DNA from: Elusimicrobiota bacterium
GTDB taxonomy: Bacteria; Elusimicrobiota; Elusimicrobia; UBA1565; UBA9628
Direction: 5' to 3'
DNA: 33,490 bases
Assembly (NCBI GenBank): GCA_028869495.1
Contig: JAGWRY010000432.1
Location: 1 to 33,490 of the forward strand
Both the position numbers and the translations under genes were made by a program. Position 1 is the stretch's first letter. Every line of letters begins with the position of its first letter. The notes under the pieces were generated by a model. It did not search any database. It was not told the origin of the DNA and worked only from the letters and a program-made list of their open reading frames with translations. Of the stretch, positions 6,659 through 12,995 are shown one piece after another.

Positions 6659-7520
6659 CCTCGTCCTCGTCTCCTGCGCGGTCGTCTGGGGCGCGACCTT
6701 CTTCCTCGTCAAGGACGCGCTGGCGGGCGTGGACGCGGTCGCGATGGTCTCCTACCGATTCCTGCTCTCGGCGCTCCTGCTGGCGCCGTGGGCGCTGTCG
6801 CGCCCGTCGCGCGGGCGGCACCTGAAGGAGAGCGCGCTGCTGTCCGTCCTGCTGTTCCTTCTTTACGCGTCGCAGACGGTCGGGCTCGGCTTCACGACGG
6901 CGTCGAACTCGGCCTTCATCACGGGGCTGTTCGTGATCTTCGTGCCGCTTTTCCTCATGATCTTCTTCGGCGCGCCGCCGACGCGCCTGCAGTGGGTCTG
7001 CTCGGCGCTGGCGCTGGGCGGCCTGTGGCTCTTGACCGGCGGGGTGCGCGCGGCGAACTTCGGCGACGCGATCACGCTGATCGCGGCGGCGACCTACGCC
7101 GGGCACCTGCTCGCGACCGACAGGATCGTGCGCGCGGACGCGGACTTGGTCGTGCTCGCCTTCCACCAGTTCTGGATGACGGGCCTGCTGGCCGGGCTCT
7201 GCGCGCTGGCCTCCGGGCGGCCGCTCGCCGTCGGCTCGGCCTCCTCGGCGGGGACGATCGTCTTCCTGGCCGTCGTGCCGACGACGGCGGCCTTCTTCGG
7301 CCAGATGTGGGCGCAGAAGACGGTCCCGCCGGTGAAGGTCAGCCTCGTCTTCGCGCTCGAGCCGGTCTTCGGCGCGATCTTCGCCTGGACTCTCGGCGGC
7401 GAGCCCTTCGAGCCGCGCCGCGCGGCCGGCGGCGCGCTGATCGTCGCGGCGATGATGGCCGAGCAGGTCTCCAAGCTCGACCTGCGCCGCGGACGGCGCA
7501 AGGAGATCCTGCCGACGTGA
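6639..7520 (+). CDS. EamA/DMT-superfamily transporter (10 TM)
   Basis: A 293-residue inner-membrane protein with about ten hydrophobic segments arranged as two EamA repeats. Repeat one starts at VSCAVVWGATFFLVKDAL with the SYRFLLSALLLAPW helix; repeat two includes the ITLIAAATYAGHLLATDR helix and ends with the VSLVFALEPVFGAIFAW segment typical of the family's ninth helix. DMT permeases usually export metabolites such as amino acids, nucleosides or their bases. The GTG start at 6639 overlaps the end of the folD-like gene by 20 bases, and its TGA overlaps the GTG of the deaminase gene, so it is coupled to both. A nucleoside- or purine-related substrate would fit that context but is inference only. 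Confidence 0.83.
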   Translation: MFPSWADLVLVSCAVVWGATFFLVKDALAGVDAVAMVSYRFLLSALLLAPWALSRPSRGRHLKESALLSVLLFLLYASQTVGLGFTTASNSAFITGLFVIFVPLFLMIFFGAPPTRLQWVCSALALGGLWLLTGGVRAANFGDAITLIAAATYAGHLLATDRIVRADADLVVLAFHQFWMTGLLAGLCALASGRPLAVGSASSAGTIVFLAVVPTTAAFFGQMWAQKTVPPVKVSLVFALEPVFGAIFAWTLGGEPFEPRRAAGGALIVAAMMAEQVSKLDLRRGRRKEILPT

Positions 7521-8671
7521 GGCCCTTGCCCGCGCCCCTGCGCGCGGCGGCGCGGCGCGTCCCCCGGACTCCGGAGGCGCTCGCGCGCCTGATCGCGGCC
7601 CTGCCCAAGGTCGAGACGCACCTGCACCTGGACGGCGCGGTCTCGGCGGAGACGGCCGCGCGCCTGGCCGCGGACGCGCCGGGCTCGCCGCTGAGGGGCC
7701 TGCCGGTCGAGGAGGTCCGCCGCCGCGTCGTCGTGGACCGGCCGCGCGCGGCCCTCCCCGAGGTGCTCGCGGCTTTCGGCGCCTTCTATCCGCTGCTCCG
7801 CTCGGCCGCCGCCGTCGAGCTCGTCGCCTACGAGCTCCTGCGCGAGGCCGCGCGCCAGAACGTCCTTTATTCGGAGGTCCGCTTCGCCCCGGTCCTGCAG
7901 GCGGCCGAGGGCTTCCCGCCCGAGGCGGCCTTGGACGCCGCGTTGCGCGGGCTGTCCCGCGGCCGCGCCGACTTCGGCGCGGACTCGGGAGTCATCATTT
8001 GTCTGCTTCGCCCCTTTTCCGCGGTCAGCCGCGAGGACAACGCGGCGATGGCGGCGCTGGCCGTCTCGCGGGCGGGGCGCGGCGTCGTCGGCCTCGACGT
8101 CGCCGACGCCGGCGCGGGCGACGCGCGTCTGGCCGACTACGGACCGTGGTTTCAGGCGGCGCGCGCGGCGGGCCTGGGGCTCACCGCGCACGCGGGCGAG
8201 GCGGGCCGTCCCGGCGAATTGGAAGACGCCCTCGCCCTGGGCGTCGACCGCATCGGCCACGGCGTCGCCCTGCGCGAGAGCCCGGCGCTCCGCGCCGAGG
8301 TCCGCCGGCGCGGGATCTTCGTCGAGGCCAACCCGACCTCGAACCTGCGCACCGGCGCGGTCTCCTCGTACGCCGCGCACCCGCTCAAGTCCTGGCGCGA
8401 GGAGGGTCTCGCCGTCGCGGTCAGCACCGACGACCCCGGCGTCTTCGGCGTCGACCTGAACCACGAGTACGAGGTCTTGGCGCGCGAGCTGGGCTTCGGT
8501 CCCGAGGACCTGCTCGAGGTCGCCTGGGCCGGCGTCGAGTCCGCCTTTGTCCCCGCCGCGGAGCGCCGCGCGCTGGCGGAGCGCTTCGAGGAGCGGGCCC
8601 GCGCGGCCCTCGAGTCCCCGTTTCCCGCGGGACGGACGCGGTCGACTTCGGAGCGGCCCCGCAGGCCCTGA
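7517..8671 (+). CDS. add: Adenosine deaminase
   Basis: A 384-residue amidohydrolase-fold enzyme that should hydrolyse adenosine to inosine and ammonia with one zinc ion. The metal-binding HLHLDG is at residues 35-40; the Asp in this motif is typical of adenosine deaminases, while adenine or aminofutalosine deaminases usually have Glu there. HAGE (225-228) supplies zinc His225 and catalytic Glu228, RIGHG contains His248, and STDDPGVF (303-310) holds the metal-binding Asp pair. The usual length is about 330-350; the excess is a 27-residue N-terminal extension and a basic Ser/Arg/Pro tail after about residue 365. The GTG start overlaps the transporter stop as GTGA. The 3' half is antisense to the long open frame of the convergent TauE gene. 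Confidence 0.88.
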   Translation: MRPLPAPLRAAARRVPRTPEALARLIAALPKVETHLHLDGAVSAETAARLAADAPGSPLRGLPVEEVRRRVVVDRPRAALPEVLAAFGAFYPLLRSAAAVELVAYELLREAARQNVLYSEVRFAPVLQAAEGFPPEAALDAALRGLSRGRADFGADSGVIICLLRPFSAVSREDNAAMAALAVSRAGRGVVGLDVADAGAGDARLADYGPWFQAARAAGLGLTAHAGEAGRPGELEDALALGVDRIGHGVALRESPALRAEVRRRGIFVEANPTSNLRTGAVSSYAAHPLKSWREEGLAVAVSTDDPGVFGVDLNHEYEVLARELGFGPEDLLEVAWAGVESAFVPAAERRALAERFEERARAALESPFPAGRTRSTSERPRRP

Positions 8672-9390
8672 GCCAGGAGGAGCGTCGCGATCAGCAGCAG
8701 CGCGGCGTGGACCAGGACGCCGAAGCGGCGCGCGGGCAGCTTCGCGCTCGCGACGCGTCCGGCGAGGACGCCCGCGGCGACCGCCGGCGCGGACCAGAGG
8801 AGCAGGCGCGTCGTCGCCGCCGTCCAGAGCCCGGCGAGGACGTAGCCGCACAGCCCCAGCGCGCTCGCGGGCAGGAAGTAGCCCTGCAGGGTCGCGCGGA
8901 ACTTCTCGGCCGTCCAGCCGCGGAGCGTCCCGTAGATCGCCAGCGGCGGGCCGTTGAGGCCGTAGGAGCCGCCGAGGACTCCCGCGGCGAACCCGAACGC
9001 CCACGCGTGCCGGTCGTCCGTCAAGCGCCGCCGGGGCTGCGGGCGCAGGAGCGAGAGGCCGGAGAAGGCGAAGAGCAGGACGGCCAGCGCCGACTTCATG
9101 AGCGGCTCGGGGGCCGTCCTCAGGACCAGCAGGCCGACGGGCAGTCCGAAGAGCGTCGACGCGAAGAGGCGGCCGGCGCTCCCGAGATGGACGTGGCGCC
9201 GGTCCCGCAGGACGATGAACGCGGCGATCGCGATCGAGGCCGAGACCGCGATCGGAACCGCGACCTTGACCGGCATCATCAGGGCCAGCAGAGGCACCGC
9301 GAGCAGGGCTTCGCCGAAGCCGAAGACGGTCCGGAACGCCGCGGCCAGGAACATGACGGCCTCGACCGCCGCGATCGTCGTCGCGGTCAT
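8152..9390 (-). CDS. TauE/SafE-family permease with an unusual ~170-codon C-terminal extension
   Basis: Residues 1-244 form a normal TauE/SafE permease with about seven or eight hydrophobic segments, including FRTVFGFGEALLAVPLL, the second-repeat FGFAAGVLGGSYGLNGPPLA and LLLIATLLLAQGLRG at the end. Such proteins move sulfite, sulfonates or other small anions. The family domain ends near base 8659, beside the deaminase stop at 8671, but the frame has no stop until 8152. The predicted 168-residue tail is Ser/Arg/Ala-rich, resembles nothing membrane-related and is simply antisense to add. Either the true stop has been lost or misread, or the protein really carries this tail. The ATG at 9390 is followed directly by the first helix. 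It lies 49 bases downstream of the HAD gene in the same direction. Confidence 0.7.
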   Translation of the reverse strand: MTATTIAAVEAVMFLAAAFRTVFGFGEALLAVPLLALMMPVKVAVPIAVSASIAIAAFIVLRDRRHVHLGSAGRLFASTLFGLPVGLLVLRTAPEPLMKSALAVLLFAFSGLSLLRPQPRRRLTDDRHAWAFGFAAGVLGGSYGLNGPPLAIYGTLRGWTAEKFRATLQGYFLPASALGLCGYVLAGLWTAATTRLLLWSAPAVAAGVLAGRVASAKLPARRFGVLVHAALLLIATLLLAQGLRGRSEVDRVRPAGNGDSRAARARSSKRSASARRSAAGTKADSTPAQATSSRSSGPKPSSRAKTSYSWFRSTPKTPGSSVLTATARPSSRQDLSGCAAYEETAPVRRFEVGLASTKIPRRRTSARSAGLSRRATPWPMRSTPRARASSNSPGRPASPACAVSPRPAARAA

Positions 9391-9439
9391 CGCTCCCGTC
9401 CCGGGATGTCCGTCCTGCGCGCGCCCTCCGCGCCCATGA

Positions 9440-10060
9440 TCAGGCGAGGCCGAGGTCGCGGAAGCGGCGGCGCAGGTCGTCGGCGCCGCGGTAGCGGATC
9501 GCCTGGATGCCGAGCTTCCGGGCGGCCTCGACGTTGGGCTTGAGGTCGTCGACGAAGACGGTCTGCTCGGGCGCGGTGCCGGACAGCTCCAGGGCCTTGC
9601 GGTAGATCGCGGGGTCGGGCTTGCGCAGGCCGACCTCATGGGAGAGGATCGCGCCGCGGACCAGCTTCGGGAACTCGTAGCGCTCGCGGATGAAGTCGAT
9701 GTGCAGGGCGTTGGTGTTCGACAGCAGGTAGGTCGGCACGCGCGCGGTCGCCTTCTTGAGCAGGGAGTACGAGCCGCGGTCCAGCGTGAAGTGGTCGCAC
9801 CAGAGGACGCGGAACTGGGCGAAGCTGCCTTTGTAGCCGAGCTCGGAGCGGAACAGCTCGTAGAGGGCCTCGCCGCCGAGCTGGCCGCGCTCGATGCGCT
9901 CGCCCAGGTCCGAGCGCCATAGGTAGGCGGCCAGCTTCAGCGGGTGGCGCTTGAGCGCGCAGGCGAAGCGCGACAGGACCCGGCTCGACGAGAAGCGCAG
10001 GAGCACGTTGCCGATGTCGAAGAAGACGGCGCGGACCTCGCGGGCTTCGGGCGCGCTCAT
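9440..10060 (-). CDS. HAD-superfamily hydrolase (subfamily IA)
   Basis: A 206-residue soluble phosphatase-like protein. Motif I is VFFDIGNVLL, with nucleophile Asp15 but Asn18 in the region where the classic DxD pattern would be; this DxGNVL form is common in the YihX and epoxide-hydrolase-like branch. Motif II is YLLSNTNALH, motif III includes the Lys of GLRKPDPAIY, and motif IV is VFVDDLKPNVEAA, which binds Mg2+. A helical cap is inserted between motifs I and II. The likely role is dephosphorylation of a small phospho-metabolite; the substrate cannot be told from sequence. The ATG at 10060 overlaps the stop of the RMD1-like gene (ATGA), so expression follows the rluD-like promoter. Confidence 0.85.
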   Translation of the reverse strand: MSAPEAREVRAVFFDIGNVLLRFSSSRVLSRFACALKRHPLKLAAYLWRSDLGERIERGQLGGEALYELFRSELGYKGSFAQFRVLWCDHFTLDRGSYSLLKKATARVPTYLLSNTNALHIDFIRERYEFPKLVRGAILSHEVGLRKPDPAIYRKALELSGTAPEQTVFVDDLKPNVEAARKLGIQAIRYRGADDLRRRFRDLGLA

Positions 10061-11169
10061 CGTCCTTTGACCAGGAACGGCACGAAGAGCTCGAGCGCGA
10101 TCAGGATGATCACGATCCACTCGAGGAACTCCAGGCGCGCCGACGACTGCGCGTTCTCCATCTTCGCGTAGATGCTCTCGAGGGTGCGCAGCTTGCGGCG
10201 GATGCTCTCGTCCCAGGAGCCGAGGTGGTGGCGCTTGGCCAATTGCTCGTAGAGCCGGGCCAGGTACTGGTCGCCGAGGAGCTTGATCGCGTTGTTGATG
10301 CCCTCGAAGAGGACGGCGCTCTCGACCTGCAGGGTCCCGATCTCGCGCAGTTCGCCGCCGCCGGCGGCGGGGAAGCCCCAGCGCTTCTTGACCGTCTGGC
10401 GCGACAGGGCGTCCCAGCAGCGGTCGAGCGCGGCGTCGAGCTGGGTGTCGAGGTGGCGAAGCTCGAGGAGCTGGACCTGGCCGTACTCGAGCACGGCGCG
10501 CGTGTCGTCGGCCGTCTTGTCGAAGACGAGGGCCGAGACCCAGTCCACCAAGGTCAGGTCGTCGGCGCCGTACGAGATCTGGCAGGCGAGCGCGTCCGAG
10601 ACCTCCTGTTCGGAACGCAGGTCGGCGTCGGCGCGCAGGACCTGCGCGACCGCCGCCGGGCTCTCCGAGATCAGGCGCGCGTGGCCGCCGCCGTCGGCGA
10701 ACTCGCGGACCTGGAAGATCACGTAGTCCTCGTAGAAGCCGGAGATCTGCGGGCGCGAGACCGCGGGCTTGATCCCGGACAGGAGCTCCTCGACGAGGCG
10801 GCGGCTGTCGGCGAGCAGGACGTCGTTGTCGTAGAGGTCCTCGGACAGCGTGCGCAGGCCCGAGAACGGGCCCGACAGCGGGATCTGGTAGGTCACGCAG
10901 ATCGCGCCGAAGTCGTAGAGCACGGTCTCGACGGCCGGCGTCGTCGCGAACGCGCCGATCCGGTGCGGAGCCGAGACCTGGGTGACGCGCAGGGGGATCG
11001 GCTCGAACTCGAAGTACTTCGGCGCGCGGCGCTGGTGCTTGATCGGCGTGCGCTCGGTCATCGCGGTCACGCGCCGCTCGGCGGCGTCGAGCGCGATCGA
11101 CATTCCCACGTCGTAGGCGAAGAGCACGTAGGCGACGCCGTCCTTGATTTCCGGATCGAACGCGCTCAT
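10057..11169 (-). CDS. RMD1/DUF155-like protein with one C-terminal transmembrane helix
   Basis: A 370-residue protein not firmly recognised. Its build matches the RMD1/YDR282C (DUF155) family: an N-terminal alpha/beta region with a TVLYDFGAICVTYQIPL strand pair, similar to the 'RYGVVVFFGL' core of DUF155; a middle helical part (VSDALACQISYGADDLTLVD); long helices (LLELRHLDTQLDAALDRCWD and YLARLYEQLAKRHHLGSW); and a C-terminal EFLEWIVIILIALELFVPF helix close to the family's 'EWxIxxLIxxEI' end. Yeast and plant members act at mitochondria or chloroplasts; bacterial members are uncharacterised. It should be tail-anchored in the inner membrane with the bulk in the cytoplasm. ATGA overlaps link it to the pseudouridine synthase before it and the HAD gene after it. 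The family call is by pattern only. Confidence 0.6.
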   Translation of the reverse strand: MSAFDPEIKDGVAYVLFAYDVGMSIALDAAERRVTAMTERTPIKHQRRAPKYFEFEPIPLRVTQVSAPHRIGAFATTPAVETVLYDFGAICVTYQIPLSGPFSGLRTLSEDLYDNDVLLADSRRLVEELLSGIKPAVSRPQISGFYEDYVIFQVREFADGGGHARLISESPAAVAQVLRADADLRSEQEVSDALACQISYGADDLTLVDWVSALVFDKTADDTRAVLEYGQVQLLELRHLDTQLDAALDRCWDALSRQTVKKRWGFPAAGGGELREIGTLQVESAVLFEGINNAIKLLGDQYLARLYEQLAKRHHLGSWDESIRRKLRTLESIYAKMENAQSSARLEFLEWIVIILIALELFVPFLVKGR

Positions 11170-12122
11170 GCGCCCTCCGGAGGACGCAGCGGGAAGTCCG
11201 CCGGGATCGGGGCCTCGAAGCGCATCGCTGCCCCGGTGCGCGGATGCGCGAAGGACAGGCGCCGCGCGTGCAGGAGCTGGCGGTCGGCGCCCAGGGCGTC
11301 GAGGTCCTCGGGGCGGAGCTCGCGGCGCACGGCCTTCAGGTAGGCCTCGCCGGCGCCGACGTAGAGCTTGTCGCCGACGACCGGATGGCCGAGATGGGCG
11401 AGGTGGGCGCGGATCTGGTGGAGGCGCCCGGTCCGCGGCCGGGCCGAGACGAGCGACAGGCGCCCGTCGGTCGCCAGGCGCGAGAACTCGGTGACGGCCG
11501 CGGCGCCCCGGCCGACGGCCTGCCGGACCTTGATCTCGCCGCCCTCGGGCCCGATCGGCGCGTCCACGAGCTTCCTCTTCCAGGCGACCTCGCCGAAGAC
11601 CACGGCCAGATACTCCTTTTTCACCTCGCGCGCGAGGAACTGCTCGTAGAGGGCGCGCGCGGCGGCCGAGTCCAGCGGGAGGACCATCGCGCCGCTCGTC
11701 TCGCGGTCGAGGCGGTGCGCGAGCAGGACCCTGCGCCCGAGCTGTCGGGCCAGGATCGTCGTCACCGTGTTGTGCAGGATCTTGTCGGTCGGGTGGCTCA
11801 GGACCCCGCCCGGCTTGTCGACGACCGCGATCGCGTCGTCCTGATAAAGGACGGGGATCGTCTCGTGCGGGAGCGGCGGCTCGGCGGTCCGCGGATAGCG
11901 GATCAGGACCGTCTCGCCCTCGGCCAGCCGCGCCGAGGCCTTCGCGGGGCGCCCCGCGCGGCTGACGCGTCCGTCCTCGATCAGCCGCTGGACCTTCGCG
12001 CGCGAGTACTTGTGCAGGCGCAGGGCGAGGTAGGCGTCCAGGCGCAGGCCGCCGTGCTCCTTGAGCACGCGGAAGGGGACCTCGACCCAGTCCTCGGCGA
12101 CGGCCGTCGCGGCGGGAGACAT
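11166..12122 (-). CDS. rluD: RluA-family pseudouridine synthase (RluD-like)
   Basis: A 318-residue enzyme converting uridine to pseudouridine in RNA, most likely 23S rRNA. Residues about 24-75 form an S4 domain (GGLRLDAYLALRLHKYSRAK), followed by the linker and the catalytic domain: VLYQDDAIAVVDKPGGVLSH, then the HRLDRETSGAMVLPL motif, where Asp139 is the expected nucleophile, LVDAPIGPEGGEIKVRQ, RTGRLHQIRAHLAHLGHP and the C-terminal LLHARRLSFAHPRTG. Length and order match RluD/RluC/RluA-type proteins; which uridines are modified cannot be decided. The ATG at 12122 lies six bases downstream of a TATACT -10, predicting a leaderless mRNA. It heads a four-gene unit with the RMD1-like, HAD and TauE genes. 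Confidence 0.87.
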   Translation of the reverse strand: MSPAATAVAEDWVEVPFRVLKEHGGLRLDAYLALRLHKYSRAKVQRLIEDGRVSRAGRPAKASARLAEGETVLIRYPRTAEPPLPHETIPVLYQDDAIAVVDKPGGVLSHPTDKILHNTVTTILARQLGRRVLLAHRLDRETSGAMVLPLDSAAARALYEQFLAREVKKEYLAVVFGEVAWKRKLVDAPIGPEGGEIKVRQAVGRGAAAVTEFSRLATDGRLSLVSARPRTGRLHQIRAHLAHLGHPVVGDKLYVGAGEAYLKAVRRELRPEDLDALGADRQLLHARRLSFAHPRTGAAMRFEAPIPADFPLRPPEGA

Positions 12123-12128
12123 CGGGTC

Positions 12129-12157
12129 AGTATACCAGCGGCCGAAGCGGGCGTCCA
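12129..12157 (-). promoter_or_regulatory. Promoter of the rluD-like operon, leaderless type
   Basis: On the minus strand a TGGACG -35 (12157-12152), a 17-base spacer and an extended GGTATACT -10 (TATACT at 12134-12129) are followed by only six bases (GACCCG) before the ATG at 12122. The predicted start site falls on or next to the initiation codon, leaving no room for a Shine-Dalgarno sequence. Confidence 0.65.
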
Positions 12158-12190
12158 GCGGGGCGGGAGGAGAGGGGCTTGACGGCCCCC

Positions 12191-12219
12191 TTGACAAATC
12201 AATGGGGCGGTCCTACACT
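12191..12219 (+). promoter_or_regulatory. Near-consensus sigma-70 promoter of the secreted orphan gene
   Basis: A perfect TTGACA (12191-12196), a 17-base spacer and TACACT (12214-12219) make this the strongest promoter visible in the window. It is in back-to-back arrangement with the rluD-like promoter 34 bases away. The transcript would carry a leader of about 23 bases containing the GGAGG site. Confidence 0.8.
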
Positions 12220-12235
12220 GGGAAGGACCCCGTCT

Positions 12236-12240
12236 GGAGG
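12236..12240 (+). promoter_or_regulatory. Ribosome binding site GGAGG for the secreted orphan gene
   Basis: GGAGG sits eight bases before the ATG at 12249. It is one of the few clear Shine-Dalgarno sites in the window, where most genes are translationally coupled or apparently leaderless, and it fixes the start of this gene. Confidence 0.8.
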
Positions 12241-12248
12241 CCCTCCCG

Positions 12249-12884
12249 ATGAAGAAAACCCTTTGGCTCCTCGCGATTCCCGCGCTGTGCGTCTTCGCCG
12301 CGTCGTCCCCGGCCCGCGCCCAGAACAAGACGGAAGCCCAGCTCCTCCACGACCTGAATCCCGACGACGACGGCCAGGTCTCCAGCTACGTGCGCGTCAA
12401 GAAGCCCGCCGATCCGGCCCAGGCCCAGCCGCAGGGCCAGGCGGGCGCGGCTCAGGCGGTCCCGACGGACCCGATCGAGGCCTGCAAGTACTACCTCGAT
12501 CAGTACAACGCCGCCGACGACGAGCGCAAGGACCTGGTCGCGAACACCGACGGCAACCCGCTCGTCCCGGCCGGCGGCTGGGCGGGCCCGAACGTCTCCC
12601 AGTGGGTCGACGACCAGCGCTCGATCGGGATGCTCAACACCGGCGACCTCGGCCAGACCCTCGCCCGGCTCCGGCAGATCGCCCTTGCCGGCGCGATGGC
12701 CGACCAGACCTGCAACCAGGCCCTGCAGGAGGCGGCCGGCTCGATGTTCCCGTCGCACGCGCTCTCCCCGCTGGGCGGCGGCGACTTCCAGGACTCGTGG
12801 CCCGCGAAGGACATGCAGATCAAGCAGGACCTCCCGGGCGTCAACGCCGCGATCCGGAACCTGAGAGCCGTCGTCGGCGGCTGA
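12249..12884 (+). CDS. Secreted orphan protein of unknown function
   Basis: A 211-residue protein that I do not recognise. Residues 1-24 are a clear Sec signal peptide (basic KK, hydrophobic core, Ala-Arg-Ala before Gln25), so the mature protein should be periplasmic or exported. A short acidic segment (LNPDDDGQ) is followed by a low-complexity Pro/Ala/Gln linker around residues 52-74. A helical, Asp-rich domain follows with two cysteines (in EACKYYLDQYN and ADQTCNQAL) that could form a disulfide. There are no metal or catalytic motifs. It has the best promoter and ribosome binding site of the window and is monocistronic, flanked by a GC-rich hairpin downstream, so it is probably abundant. 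Gene identity is secure; function is not inferred. Confidence 0.85.
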   Translation: MKKTLWLLAIPALCVFAASSPARAQNKTEAQLLHDLNPDDDGQVSSYVRVKKPADPAQAQPQGQAGAAQAVPTDPIEACKYYLDQYNAADDERKDLVANTDGNPLVPAGGWAGPNVSQWVDDQRSIGMLNTGDLGQTLARLRQIALAGAMADQTCNQALQEAAGSMFPSHALSPLGGGDFQDSWPAKDMQIKQDLPGVNAAIRNLRAVVGG

Positions 12885-12903
12885 GAGGCCGCGGGCGCCG
12901 ACT

Positions 12904-12936
12904 CCGCCGGGCCCGGCTTCAGGCCGGGCCCGGCGG
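12904..12936 (+). terminator. Strong GC hairpin after the secreted orphan gene (putative terminator)
   Basis: A perfect 14-bp inverted repeat (12904-12917 with 12923-12936) encloses a five-base loop (TTCAG). It starts 20 bases after the stop at 12884. The following bases (CGTTCTGG) are only weakly T-rich, so it may be a poor intrinsic terminator or an mRNA-stabilising stem. It sits directly before the rimO -10 element and would separate the two units. Confidence 0.55.
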
Positions 12937-12944
12937 CGTTCTGG

Positions 12945-12950
12945 TATAAT
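12945..12950 (+). promoter_or_regulatory. -10 element TATAAT upstream of rimO
   Basis: A perfect TATAAT preceded by GG lies 45 bases before the rimO ATG. No -35 consensus is visible because that position falls inside the GC hairpin at 12904-12936, so an extended -10 mode is likely. Confidence 0.6.
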
Positions 12951-12995
12951 ATTCCCGTCGGACGCCCTCCCTCCGGACGCGCCTGACGTCCCCCG

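Noticed and set aside
8152..9390. The two TauE/SafE genes as a recent duplication
   Set aside because: The first (8152-9390) and second (30053-30814) differ throughout, including the repeat motifs, so they are separate family members.
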